64,000 bases of DNA from assembly GCF_009569385.1 (NCBI RefSeq), contig NZ_WBOF01000001.1, positions 5,775,501-5,839,500 of the forward strand, read 5' to 3'. Below, piece after piece: positions 1 to 7,482 of the stretch; position 1 is the first letter of the stretch, and each line of letters opens with the position of its first letter. Under the pieces are notes generated by a model, which worked only from the letters and a program-made list of their open reading frames with translations, made no database searches and was not told the DNA's origin. The translations under genes and the position numbers were made by a program. This DNA is from Streptomyces kaniharaensis. GTDB taxonomy: Bacteria; Actinomycetota; Actinomycetes; Streptomycetales; Streptomycetaceae.

Positions 1-363
1 GCTGGCGAGCGGCACGACGTGCCAGCGCCCGTCGGTTCCCAGCCGTTCGAGCCTGATGTCCGACGGATCGAGGAAGGGGCCCTTGGCGGGTGACTCGATG
101 AGGATCTGCGGTGCGATGGTCCGGTCCGCCGACGAGTTGTTGCGATAGGTGACGGTGAACCTGTGTGCCGCGTGGTCGGTCGGCAGCGGACGGCTGTGCA
201 GGTTCACGAAGCCGACCGGTGCGGCGCTCGACGATGTCACCAGCGGGGCGGAGGCCACGGAGGCGGCCGCCTGCGTGGGCGAGGTGAGCGCGGCGGTCGG
301 CAGGGCGGCGAGGGCGATGGCGGTCAGGACCAGGGCCCGGCGAGGGATCGTCCTGGTGGGCAT
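1..363 (-). CDS. Secreted protein, N-terminal 121 residues (runs off left edge)
   Basis: The reading frame is open from an ATG at 363-361 to the window edge. An AAGGAGG ribosome site lies six bases upstream of the start. The product begins with an Arg-rich n-region (PTRTIPRR), a hydrophobic Ala/Leu core and an Ala-rich cleavage region near residues 28-34, so it is a Sec-type exported protein. The mature part contains short beta-like stretches (RFTVTYRNNSS) like those of extracellular actinomycete proteins of unknown function. I do not recognise the family, and the C-terminus, where an anchor or catalytic domain might sit, is outside the window. Confidence 0.75.
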   Translation of the reverse strand, partial: MPTRTIPRRALVLTAIALAALPTAALTSPTQAAASVASAPLVTSSSAAPVGFVNLHSRPLPTDHAAHRFTVTYRNNSSADRTIAPQILIESPAKGPFLDPSDIRLERLGTDGRWHVVPLAS

Positions 364-563
364 AGACGCCTCCTTCGGTCGTCGACGGCGCCGCGGCGTG
401 CATCGGCAGGGTGCGCACCGCGGCTGTACGGACCGTCGCTGTCGGGGCGGGCCGTACCCGTCCACCGTGCACCCCGACGGCGTACGGCGCATCTGGCGGT
501 GGCCGCGATGGTCGGCGGTGGGCCGGTGACGGAAATCCGGGCCGGTACGGCGGCAGCCGGCCG

Positions 564-2258
564 TCACGCCCGGGACACGTCCTGCGGGAAGCGGAAGAGC
601 CCCGCAGGGTCGTAGGTCTGCTTCACCTGGCGGAGCCGTGCCAGGTTGCTGCCGTAGTACGCCTGTGCCCAGTCGGCCAGTTGCGGGTCCGGGTAGTTCT
701 GGTACGCCTCGCCGCTCGCGTACGGGCGCATGGTCGACCACACGTCCTGCAGCCAGGCCCGGGACTGGTCCACCGCGGGGCCCGAACCGGCGCCGGGGGA
801 CGGGTAGTTGGCGATGTACTGGGCCATGAAGAGGGCATTGCGGTGGACGAACGCGGTGTCCCCGGGCGCCACCCGGTTCACCGCGCCGGCCAGGGCGTCG
901 AAGGCCACCGACGCGCCGGCGCCCTGCGGCGCGGTCCGGGCGTACCGCTCGACGGAGGCCACCAGCGCCGCGATCCCCGTCGCGCTGATCGGCCGGTCGT
1001 AGAAGTCGGACCGGGCCGCGTACGACTCCCGGATCAGCCGGCCCTCGGGGGTGTGGCCGGGGAGGCTGCCGGGCAGGTGGGCGGCCGCCAGCGACCAGCC
1101 CGCGACTCCGCCCATCGCCTTCATGGTGTCCAGGTAAGGCGCCGAGTGCAGCGAGGCGGTGGCCGGCGCGACCGCCAACTTGTCGATCAGGTCGGCGAGT
1201 TCCGCCTGCGAGCCGAGGAAGTTGACCGTACTGGTGAGATTCGGCCGCCCGTCCGGCTGCGCGTCCAGGTGCAGGTTCGCCCAGAGCTGGTCGGGCGCGT
1301 CCGGCGCCCATGCCTGCCAGGCCGCCACGACCGCCGCCGCGGACGACCACGGCCAGGAGAGGAAGCCGTAGGCGCAGTTCACCGCCGGGTGGGTGCGGAA
1401 CCCGAAGGACGTCACCACGCCGAAGTTGCCTCCGCCCCCGCCGCGCAGCGCCCAGAACAGATCGGCGTCCGTGGTCGCGTCCACCTGCCGGATCAGGCCG
1501 TCCGCCGTCACCACCTGCGCGCTGGTCAGGTTGTCGCTGGTCAGCCCGTACGCGCGGCAGGTGACGCCGATGCCGCCGCCCAGGGCCAGCCCGGCCACAC
1601 CGACGCTCGGGCAGGAGCCGGCCGGTACCGTCACGCCCGTGGCGGCCAGCTCGGCGTACACGTCGATCAGCCGGGCGCCGGCCCCGACCGTGGCCGAGCC
1701 GCCGGAACCGCTGACGGTCGCCAGCCCTCCGACGTCCAGGATCAGTCCGCTGCCCGAGGACCAGCCCGTGTAGCTGTGCCCGCCGCTGCGCAGCGCGACG
1801 GGGACGGTGTACTTGCGGGCGAACGCGAGGCAGGTGGCCACGTCCTGGGCGTTCGCCGGGTAGACGACGCCGGCGGGGCGCAGGTTGTCGAACTGCGGCT
1901 GGTACAGGCGGACGGCGTCCTGGTACCGGCTGTCCTGCGGCCGGATCACGGTCCCTGCGACGTCATGTGCCAGCGCGGTCCAGTCGGCCGGGCCGGCGGT
2001 GGTCGGGGAGGCCCCGACGGAGGAGGCGGGTGCCGGGCCCGTGCGGGAGGCCGACCCGGTCGCGGGGCTCGTGGGGGCCGAGGAGCCCGAAGGCTGCCCG
2101 GAACCGGTGCATGCCGAGAGTGCCGCCGCCGCGACCGGCGCGGCCGCGAGCCGCAGCAGTTGCCGCCGGTCGAGCCCGGCTGCCTGTGCGTGTCCCGGTG
2201 GCCGAGCCGGATCCGGCAGATCCGACCCCAGGCAGTCACCGGCGTCAACCATGCCCAC
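564..2258 (-). CDS. Tat-exported lipoprotein FAD-linked oxidase (berberine-bridge type)
   Basis: This is an oxidase of the PCMH/BBE flavoprotein family, probably acting outside the membrane on a sugar or secondary metabolite. A twin-arginine motif (DRRQLLRL, residues 30-37) precedes a hydrophobic stretch and a lipobox ending at Cys50. A Ser/Pro/Thr-rich linker follows. The FAD domain starts near residue 105, with RSGGHSY (His161) and GSCPSVG (Cys216). These sit where bicovalently flavinylated members such as glucooligosaccharide oxidases attach FAD. The C-terminus carries the BBE segment (YYGSNLARL, then YDPAGLFRFPQ). The start is GTG 2258, with an in-frame ATG at 2252, behind GAGGTGAGGA. The family is firm; the substrate is unknown. 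Confidence 0.9.
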   Translation of the reverse strand: MGMVDAGDCLGSDLPDPARPPGHAQAAGLDRRQLLRLAAAPVAAAALSACTGSGQPSGSSAPTSPATGSASRTGPAPASSVGASPTTAGPADWTALAHDVAGTVIRPQDSRYQDAVRLYQPQFDNLRPAGVVYPANAQDVATCLAFARKYTVPVALRSGGHSYTGWSSGSGLILDVGGLATVSGSGGSATVGAGARLIDVYAELAATGVTVPAGSCPSVGVAGLALGGGIGVTCRAYGLTSDNLTSAQVVTADGLIRQVDATTDADLFWALRGGGGGNFGVVTSFGFRTHPAVNCAYGFLSWPWSSAAAVVAAWQAWAPDAPDQLWANLHLDAQPDGRPNLTSTVNFLGSQAELADLIDKLAVAPATASLHSAPYLDTMKAMGGVAGWSLAAAHLPGSLPGHTPEGRLIRESYAARSDFYDRPISATGIAALVASVERYARTAPQGAGASVAFDALAGAVNRVAPGDTAFVHRNALFMAQYIANYPSPGAGSGPAVDQSRAWLQDVWSTMRPYASGEAYQNYPDPQLADWAQAYYGSNLARLRQVKQTYDPAGLFRFPQDVSRA

Positions 2259-2444
2259 TCCTCACCTCGCGCGTCCTGCCACTCTCGGGCGGCCGTGGCA
2301 TGGCTCGTGGTTGCCACACCGACCAGGAGGGCGCGTCAGTGGGGGTCGAGCGCTGTCGGTGGCAGACGAAGCAGCCGACAGTGACCGGGCGGCGTCCGAG
2401 AGATACAAGGCCAGGCTCGGCTATGACCTTGGATTTGCAGGTGT

Positions 2445-2471
2445 TTGCGAGATATGGAACTATATTCGCAA
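2445..2471. promoter_or_regulatory. Candidate dyad operator and -10 upstream of the stress-protein gene
   Basis: TTGCGA and TCGCAA form a dyad with 15 bases between, and ATAT repeats lie inside it. TATATT at 2461-2466 could be the -10 box of the downstream gene, giving a leader of about 35 bases. No good -35 is seen at the expected spacing. The surrounding 2259-2507 holds no other convincing gene. Confidence 0.35.
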
Positions 2472-2507
2472 CCATCTGGCAGGCTTGACACGAGAAAGTG
2501 AAGGATC

Positions 2508-3035
2508 ATGTTGGACGGCGCGCGCGTCATCGTCGGAGTCAGTGGCTCGTTGCACAGCCTTACGGCACTGCACCGCGCGGCGGACGAGGCCCGCGCACGG
2601 AACGCCGTACTGATCCCGGTGCTCACCTGGACCCCGGTCGGCGGGGAGAACAACTACCGCACCCAGCCGTGCCCTCCGCTGCTCCGCAAGTGGCAGCAGG
2701 CCGCCCACCGGCGCCTGGAGCGCGCGCTGGACGAGGCGTTCGGCGGCCTGCCGGTCGGCGTGCGGGTGAAGCCGCTCGTGGTGCGCGGTGCCGCCGGGCC
2801 GACGCTGACCCAGCTGGCCGACCGGCCGGACGACCTGCTGGTGATCAGCACCGGGCAGCGAGGCGCCGTCCGCGGCGCGGTGCGCCGACTGCTCCAGGGC
2901 TCCGTGAGCCGTTACTGCCTCACCCACGCGCGCTGCACGGTCCTCGCCGTGCCGCCGTCGACGCTGCACGCCGACCTGCGTGCGCTCCACCGTGGCATCG
3001 ACCTGCGGGAGCTCACCGCGCCCGTCGCCGCCTGA
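2508..3035 (+). CDS. Universal stress protein (UspA family)
   Basis: This single-domain UspA-type protein of 175 residues is probably an ATP-binding stress protein of the cytoplasm. The N-terminal strand reads RVIVGVSGS. The C-terminal part carries the nucleotide-binding signature (GQRGAVRGAVRRLLQGSVS), close to the G-x2-G-x9-10-G-S pattern of ATP-binding members. It ends with the usual final strand (CTVLAVPP) plus about 25 extra residues. The ATG follows GAAGGA. An open frame on the opposite strand, the continuation of a truncated DUF1326 gene, covers the whole CDS and is taken as non-coding here. Confidence 0.85.
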   Translation: MLDGARVIVGVSGSLHSLTALHRAADEARARNAVLIPVLTWTPVGGENNYRTQPCPPLLRKWQQAAHRRLERALDEAFGGLPVGVRVKPLVVRGAAGPTLTQLADRPDDLLVISTGQRGAVRGAVRRLLQGSVSRYCLTHARCTVLAVPPSTLHADLRALHRGIDLRELTAPVAA

Positions 3036-3049
3036 CGACCGGACAGCCA

Positions 3050-3296
3050 GCGGGGGAACAACCCCCCGGAAGCACGCGTCACCGGCGGTGAGGTGGGAGG
3101 GGAAGTGGTTGTGGAAGGCGAAGTCGACCCCGGAGAGGTCGACGTCGTCCAGCCTGCCGTCGGCGATGTGGAACACGGCGACGCCGTTGCATGTGGTGCC
3201 GCCGCGCGCGTCCCTGGGCTGGGCGTCGACGCCGCATCCGCAGAGCACGGCGTAGGAACATCCGGCCAGGTAGGTCCCCGAGATGGTGTACGTCAT
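3050..3296 (-). pseudogene. DUF1326 gene truncated after about 70-80 codons
   Basis: The ATG at 3296 has a good ribosome site (GAGGAG, eight bases upstream). The N-terminus fits DUF1326 (YTISGTYLAGCSYAVLCGCG, then CNGVAVFHIADGRLDDVDLSGV). Members of this family are normally about 200 residues. Here the similarity stops near residue 70 (FPSHLTAGD). The frame then runs on without a stop, antisense through the stress-protein gene, to 2460. The 3-prime two-thirds appear to have been replaced by the convergent usp gene. The normal function of DUF1326 proteins is unknown. Confidence 0.55.
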
Positions 3297-3496
3297 TGAG
3301 TGGCTCCTCTCGCTCGCCGGCCCCGCCGCCCGATCGGTTCGGACGGCGTTGAAGCGGGTCGGGGCGGTGGCGAGCGAGGGGTGTGCATGATTGTGCTCCG
3401 GCTCCACGGGATCGGCCGGGGAGCTCCGGTTCTTTCAGCTAGGCGCGGTCGGCGCCCGCTGTAAACCTTCTGCGGACCCGTCCGGCCGGGGGTGGG

Positions 3497-4042
3497 TCAG
3501 CCCATGCTCTTCGCGCCGTCCAGGGACTCGCGGATGATGTCGGCGTGGCCCGCGTGCTGGGCGGTCTCGGCGACGATGTGCAGCAGGACGCGGCGGGCCG
3601 AGTACTCAGCGCCGGGCTCGAACCAGGGGGCCTTGGGGAGCGGCTGGGTGGCGTTCAGATCGGGGAGGGTGGCGACCAGTTCGTCGGTGCGGCGGGCCAC
3701 CTCGTCGTATTCGGCGAGCACGCCGGCGAGGGTCTCGCCGGGCAGCATCCGGAACTCGTCGGCCCGGCGGGCGTAGTCGGCCTCGGTGAAGGCGGTGAAG
3801 TCGGGGAACGCCGACGGGCCTTCGAGGATGAAGGTCGCCCAGACCCGCTCCGTCGCGGTCACGTGCTTGATCAGGCCGCCCACGCACAGCTCGCTGGCGG
3901 TGGTGCGCAGTCCGGCCTGCTCGTCGGTGAGGTCGCGGGTGGTGAAGCGCAGGAAGTGCCGCTGCTTGGCCAGCGCCACCAGCAGGTCGGCGCGCTCCCC
4001 GGTGACGGCCTGGGTGTTGGTGGTCGAGGTGTTGGTGGTCAT
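3497..4042 (-). CDS. DinB/DUF664 family protein
   Basis: This 181-residue four-helix-bundle protein belongs to the DinB/YfiT-like superfamily, whose members bind a divalent metal through three His and often use mycothiol or another thiol. Candidate metal ligands are the His in GLIKHVTATERVW and the HAGH pair in ETAQHAGHADIIRES near the C-terminus. The ATG at 4042 starts a Thr/Asn-rich N-tail; upstream in-frame starts lack a ribosome site. It diverges from a WYL-domain regulator 103 bp away. DinB genes and WYL/YafY regulators are often paired, so the regulator probably controls this gene. The substrate is unknown. Confidence 0.85.
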   Translation of the reverse strand: MTTNTSTTNTQAVTGERADLLVALAKQRHFLRFTTRDLTDEQAGLRTTASELCVGGLIKHVTATERVWATFILEGPSAFPDFTAFTEADYARRADEFRMLPGETLAGVLAEYDEVARRTDELVATLPDLNATQPLPKAPWFEPGAEYSARRVLLHIVAETAQHAGHADIIRESLDGAKSMG

Positions 4043-4145
4043 GGTCGATGTCGCCTTCCGTGTGCTTCCTGCTCCGTCGGACAAGGTCCACGGTAGAAGG
4101 CATTGCGGCCACTTTCCGACCTGAATCGCGGGGAGAATCGGAGCC

Positions 4146-5135
4146 ATGGCGAACACCAGCACCCGGACGCTGCGACTGCTCTCGCTGCTCCAGACCCACC
4201 GCTACTGGCCGGGCGGCGAACTGGCCGACCGGCTCGGCGTTTCGGTCCGCACCCTGCGCCGCGACATCGACCGGCTGCGCGAACTCGGCTATCCGGTCGA
4301 GGCGCAGCGCGGCGTCGACGGCGGCTACCAGCTCGCGCCGGGCGCGGCGCTGCCGCCGCTGGTGATCGACGACGAGGAGGCGGTCGCGCTGGCGGTGGGC
4401 CTGCAGGCCGCCGCGGAGAGCCCGGTGGAGGGCATCGCGGAGGCCTCGGTGCGGGTGCTCGCGAAGGTGGTGCAGGTGATGCCGGCCCGGCTGCGGCGCC
4501 GGGTGGAGGCGCTGCGGGCGATGACCGTCCCCGTCGAGTGGGGCCGCGGCCCGGCCGGCGCGAACGTCGACCCGGACGGGTTGACGGAGGTGGCGCTGGC
4601 CTGCCGGGACGGCGAGCGGCTGCGCTTCTCGTACACCACCGCCGACTGCCGGCAGTCCGAGCGGCACGTCGAACCGCACCGGCTGGTCTCCCTCGACCGC
4701 CGCTGGTACCTGGTGGCCTACGACCTCACCCGGCAGGACTGGCGCTCGTTCCGGCTCGACCGGCTGAGCGCGCCGCAGGGCAGCGGCGCCCGGTTCCGGC
4801 CGCGCGAGCTGCCCGGCGGCGACGCCGCCGAGTTCGTCCGGGCCGGCGTCAACAACATGCCCCGGCCGTACCGGGTCGAGGTCGTCGTGGACGCCCCGGC
4901 CGCGGCCGTCCGTGAGCGGATCGGCCGGTGGAGCATCGTCGAGGAGGTCGACGCCGGATGCTGCCGGGTCCGGATGACGGCCGAGAACCTGGACTGGCCG
5001 ACCCTGGCGCTCGGTGTGCTCGGCGCGGACTTCCGCGTCGTCGGGCCGCCCGAACTGGTCGAGCGGCTCGACGACTGGAGCACCCGGTTCGGGCGGGCGG
5101 TCCGGGCCGCCGTTGAAGACGGGCCCCAGGCCTGA
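4146..5135 (+). CDS. YafY-type transcriptional regulator (HTH + WYL domain)
   Basis: The 329-residue protein has an N-terminal winged helix of the HTH_11 type (LADRLGVSVRTLRRDIDRL, residues 26-44). The linker is followed by a WYL ligand-sensing domain with the signature region RRWYLVAYDLTRQDWRSFRL near residues 182-201. A C-terminal WCX-like segment ends in an Arg-rich tail. The ATG follows GGGGAGAATCGGAGCC. The neighbour at 3497-4042 is divergent and is its most likely target. The effector is not predictable. Confidence 0.9.
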   Translation: MANTSTRTLRLLSLLQTHRYWPGGELADRLGVSVRTLRRDIDRLRELGYPVEAQRGVDGGYQLAPGAALPPLVIDDEEAVALAVGLQAAAESPVEGIAEASVRVLAKVVQVMPARLRRRVEALRAMTVPVEWGRGPAGANVDPDGLTEVALACRDGERLRFSYTTADCRQSERHVEPHRLVSLDRRWYLVAYDLTRQDWRSFRLDRLSAPQGSGARFRPRELPGGDAAEFVRAGVNNMPRPYRVEVVVDAPAAAVRERIGRWSIVEEVDAGCCRVRMTAENLDWPTLALGVLGADFRVVGPPELVERLDDWSTRFGRAVRAAVEDGPQA

Positions 5136-5140
5136 GCGCG

Positions 5141-6481
5141 TCACGGTGGGATGGCCTCGATCGCCGTGCGCAGGCGCCGTAGGACGCCCTCCAGCTCGTG
5201 CCGGGGCGGCGTCGCCAGGGCCAGCCGGACGGCCCGGCGGCTGTGCGGGCCGGTGGTGAAGGCGTCGGCGGTGGAGATCAGGATCCCCTCGGCGGCGAGT
5301 ACGGCCGCGACGTGGTCGGGGCGCTGGTGCGGCTCCAGGGCCAGCCACACCACGTACGAGGACGGGTGCGCCGTGACGTCCAGGCCGGCCAGCGCGGCGC
5401 GGGCGATCTCCTGCCGGGCGGCGGCGTCCTCCCGGCGCTGCCGCTCCAGGCGGGCGACCGTGCCGTCGGCCAGCCAGCCGGTGGCCAGCGCGGTGACCAG
5501 GCCCGGGGCACCCCAGGCCGCGGCGCGCAGGCTGCTGGTGGCCGCCGGCAGGTGACGGCCCGGCAGGACGGCGAAGCCGAACCGCAGGCCGGGGGCCACG
5601 TTCTTCGACAGGCCGGCGACGTAGCAGGTGCGCTCGGGCGCGAGGGCGTGCAGCGGGGGAGGGGGCGAGGGCTCCAGGAACGCGTACGTGCCGTCCTCGA
5701 CGATCATGCAGTCGTGGGCGGCGGCGATGGCGGCCAGGCGCTCGCGCTGCCGGAGGTCGAGCACCCAGCCGAGCGGGTTGTGGACGGTCGGGATGGTGTA
5801 GACGGCGCGGACCGGGCGGGCGTGGCAGAGCCGGTCGAGCGCGTCGAGGTCCGGGCCGGTGGGCGTGACCGGTACCGGCGCCAGGTCGAGGCCGTGCGCG
5901 GCGGCGAGCAGCTTGATCCCCGGGTAGCCGATCGCGTCCACGGCCAGCACGTCCCCGGGGCGGGTGAGCGTGCGCAGCACGCAGTCCAGCGCCTGCTGCG
6001 CCCCGCTCGTCAGCAGGACGTTGTCGGGGGCGGTGTCGATCCCGCGTCCCAGCAGGTAGTTGGCGACGACCGCCCGGTCGTGCCGGTGCCCGCCCGGCGG
6101 GTGCTGGCGCAGCAGCGCCTCGGCGTCGCCTGAGGCCGCGAGCGTGCGCAGGGCCTGCCGGAGCCGATCGCCCTGGCCGGGGGCAAGCGGCTGGTTGAAC
6201 GACAGGTCCGCCACCCGTGGCACCGGCAGGGCGCGGGACGGCTCGATCCCGTCGTAGCCGGAGCGGACCCGGACGAAGGTGCCGCGGCCCTGTTCGCCCA
6301 CCACCAGCCCGGCGGCGGCCAGTTCGGCGTAGACGCGGGTGGCGGTGGCCAGCGCGATCCGCCGCTCGCGGGCCAGCGCCCGGTGGGTCGGCAGGCGGGT
6401 GCCGGGCGGGAGCGCGCCGGAGCGGATCGCGGCGGCGTACTCGTCGACGACGGCCTTGTAGGCGGGCGGGCGCATGCCCAC
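5141..6481 (-). CDS. MocR-family regulator (GntR HTH fused to PLP aminotransferase domain)
   Basis: Residues 1-70 form a GntR winged helix (GTRLPTHRALARERRIALAT). From about residue 90 a fold-type I aminotransferase domain follows. LTSGAQQALDCVL lines the cofactor site, and Lys291 in LSKNVAPGLRFG is the expected PLP-binding lysine. The usual EDDY motif is EDGTY here. The length of 444-446 residues is normal for MocR proteins, which sense PLP or amino compounds rather than act as enzymes. The start is GTG 6481 behind GGAGG, or ATG 6475. It diverges from an enoyl-CoA hydratase gene across a repeat-rich operator, which suggests control of that gene and autoregulation. Confidence 0.9.
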   Translation of the reverse strand: MGMRPPAYKAVVDEYAAAIRSGALPPGTRLPTHRALARERRIALATATRVYAELAAAGLVVGEQGRGTFVRVRSGYDGIEPSRALPVPRVADLSFNQPLAPGQGDRLRQALRTLAASGDAEALLRQHPPGGHRHDRAVVANYLLGRGIDTAPDNVLLTSGAQQALDCVLRTLTRPGDVLAVDAIGYPGIKLLAAAHGLDLAPVPVTPTGPDLDALDRLCHARPVRAVYTIPTVHNPLGWVLDLRQRERLAAIAAAHDCMIVEDGTYAFLEPSPPPPLHALAPERTCYVAGLSKNVAPGLRFGFAVLPGRHLPAATSSLRAAAWGAPGLVTALATGWLADGTVARLERQRREDAAARQEIARAALAGLDVTAHPSSYVVWLALEPHQRPDHVAAVLAAEGILISTADAFTTGPHSRRAVRLALATPPRHELEGVLRRLRTAIEAIPP

Positions 6482-6493
6482 ACCTTCCTCCCA

Positions 6494-6540
6494 GGTGTAT
6501 CCAGTCCCGGTGTATCCAGGACAATAACTGGATTGTCCTG
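6494..6540. promoter_or_regulatory. MocR-type operator: two direct repeats plus one inverted half-site
   Basis: GGTGTATCCAG occurs at 6494-6504 and again at 6509-6519, a 15-bp period. CTGGAT at 6528-6533 is the same ATCCAG half-site inverted. Overlapping this, CAGGACAAT (6517-6525) and ATTGTCCTG (6532-6540) form a perfect 9-bp inverted repeat. Two direct sites plus an inverted one is the geometry described for PdxR/MocR regulators. A -10-like TAGCCT for the hydratase lies at 6553-6558. Confidence 0.7.
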
Positions 6541-6596
6541 CAGCGGAGTTCCTAGCCTCGATGCCGTCCGCACCCAGGCGCAAGGGAGCACCCGGC

Positions 6597-7370
6597 ATGA
6601 CCGTCCACGTGGAACGCGAGAAGCACCTCGTCACCCTCACCATCGACCGGGAGCAAAAGCTCAACGCCCTCGACTACCCGACGATCGACGCGCTGCTCGC
6701 CGAGCTCGACCGCATCGAGGCCGACGACACCGTCCGGGCCGTCATCCTCACGGGCGCCGGCGCCCGGGCGTTCAGCGCGGGCGCCGACATCCCGTCGCTG
6801 GCCGCCAGCATCGCCGGCGGACCCGAGCGGGCGCTGCGCGAGTTCGTCCGGCGCGGCCACGCGCTGACGCGGCGGATCGAGGAGTTCCCCAAGCCGGTCG
6901 TCGTCGCCGTCAACGGCCTTGCGTACGGCGGTGGTTGCGAACTCACCGAGGCCGCGCCGCTGGCGGTCGCGGCCGAGCACGCACGCTTCGCCAAGCCGGA
7001 GATCACGCTCGGCTTCCCGCCGCCCTTCGGAGGCTCGCAGCGGCTGCCGCGACATGTCGGCCGCAAGCGCGCCCTGGAGATGATCCTGACCGGTGACCCG
7101 ATCGACGCCGGCCGGGCCGCCGAGCTGGGCATCGTCAACGCCGTCGTTCCGGCCGCCGAACTGCTCGACGCGGCCCGGGACCTGGCCGCCCGCATCACCC
7201 GCCACGCCCCGACCGCGGTGGCCGCCTGCCTGCGGGCCGTCACCCGCGGCATCAACCTGCCGATCGGCGAGGGTCTTGCGGTCGAGGCGGCCTCGTTCGC
7301 CGCCGCCGTTCCGACGGACGGGGTGCGGGACGGGCTGCGCCGCTTCCTGGACCGCTCGGCCGACCGCTGA
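6597..7370 (+). CDS. Enoyl-CoA hydratase/isomerase family protein
   Basis: This crotonase-fold enzyme of 257 residues probably hydrates or isomerises an acyl-CoA. The oxyanion-hole segment (RAFSAGADI, residues 58-65) and GGGCEL (Glu115) are present. Glu135 in AKPEITLG gives the second catalytic Glu of true hydratases. PFGGSQRLPRHVG follows as expected. ATG 6597 is preferred over 6561 because AAGGGAG lies nine bases upstream and the probable -10 (TAGCCT, 6553-6558) would leave almost no leader for the earlier start. The divergent MocR gene is its likely regulator. The substrate is unknown. Confidence 0.9.
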   Translation: MTVHVEREKHLVTLTIDREQKLNALDYPTIDALLAELDRIEADDTVRAVILTGAGARAFSAGADIPSLAASIAGGPERALREFVRRGHALTRRIEEFPKPVVVAVNGLAYGGGCELTEAAPLAVAAEHARFAKPEITLGFPPPFGGSQRLPRHVGRKRALEMILTGDPIDAGRAAELGIVNAVVPAAELLDAARDLAARITRHAPTAVAACLRAVTRGINLPIGEGLAVEAASFAAAVPTDGVRDGLRRFLDRSADR

Positions 7371-7377
7371 CGGGTAG

Positions 7378-7405
7378 CAGCCGGGTGGCAGCGCGCTGCC
7401 GGCTG
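7378..7405 (+). terminator. Hairpin after the enoyl-CoA hydratase gene
   Basis: CAGCCGG and CCGGCTG enclose a second palindrome (GGCAGC/GCTGCC), giving a compact GC-rich hairpin eight bases after the stop codon. There is no T-run, which is common for actinomycete terminators. Confidence 0.5.
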
Positions 7406-7431
7406 TCCCGACGGCTGGGTTGCCGTCAGCG

Positions 7432-7465
7432 AATAACGCTGTTATTTTGGAATAACAGCGTTATT
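7432..7465. promoter_or_regulatory. Double palindromic TetR-type operator over the redoxin promoter
   Basis: AATAACGCTGTTATT (7432-7446) and its exact reverse complement (7451-7465) are separated by TTGG. Each arm is itself a dyad (AATAAC-N3-GTTATT), so two dimers could bind. A promoter TTGCCG (7420-7425), 17-bp spacer, TATTTT (7443-7448) overlaps it. The site is AT-rich in a GC-rich genome. The TetR gene of the same operon is the obvious candidate to bind it. Confidence 0.8.
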
Positions 7466-7482
7466 CCAGCCGAGGGGGCACC

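Noticed and set aside
3606..6524. A 972-codon minus-strand open frame
   Set aside because: It overlaps the DinB, WYL-regulator and MocR genes in another frame and reads as Arg/Pro/Gly repeats. Not a protein.
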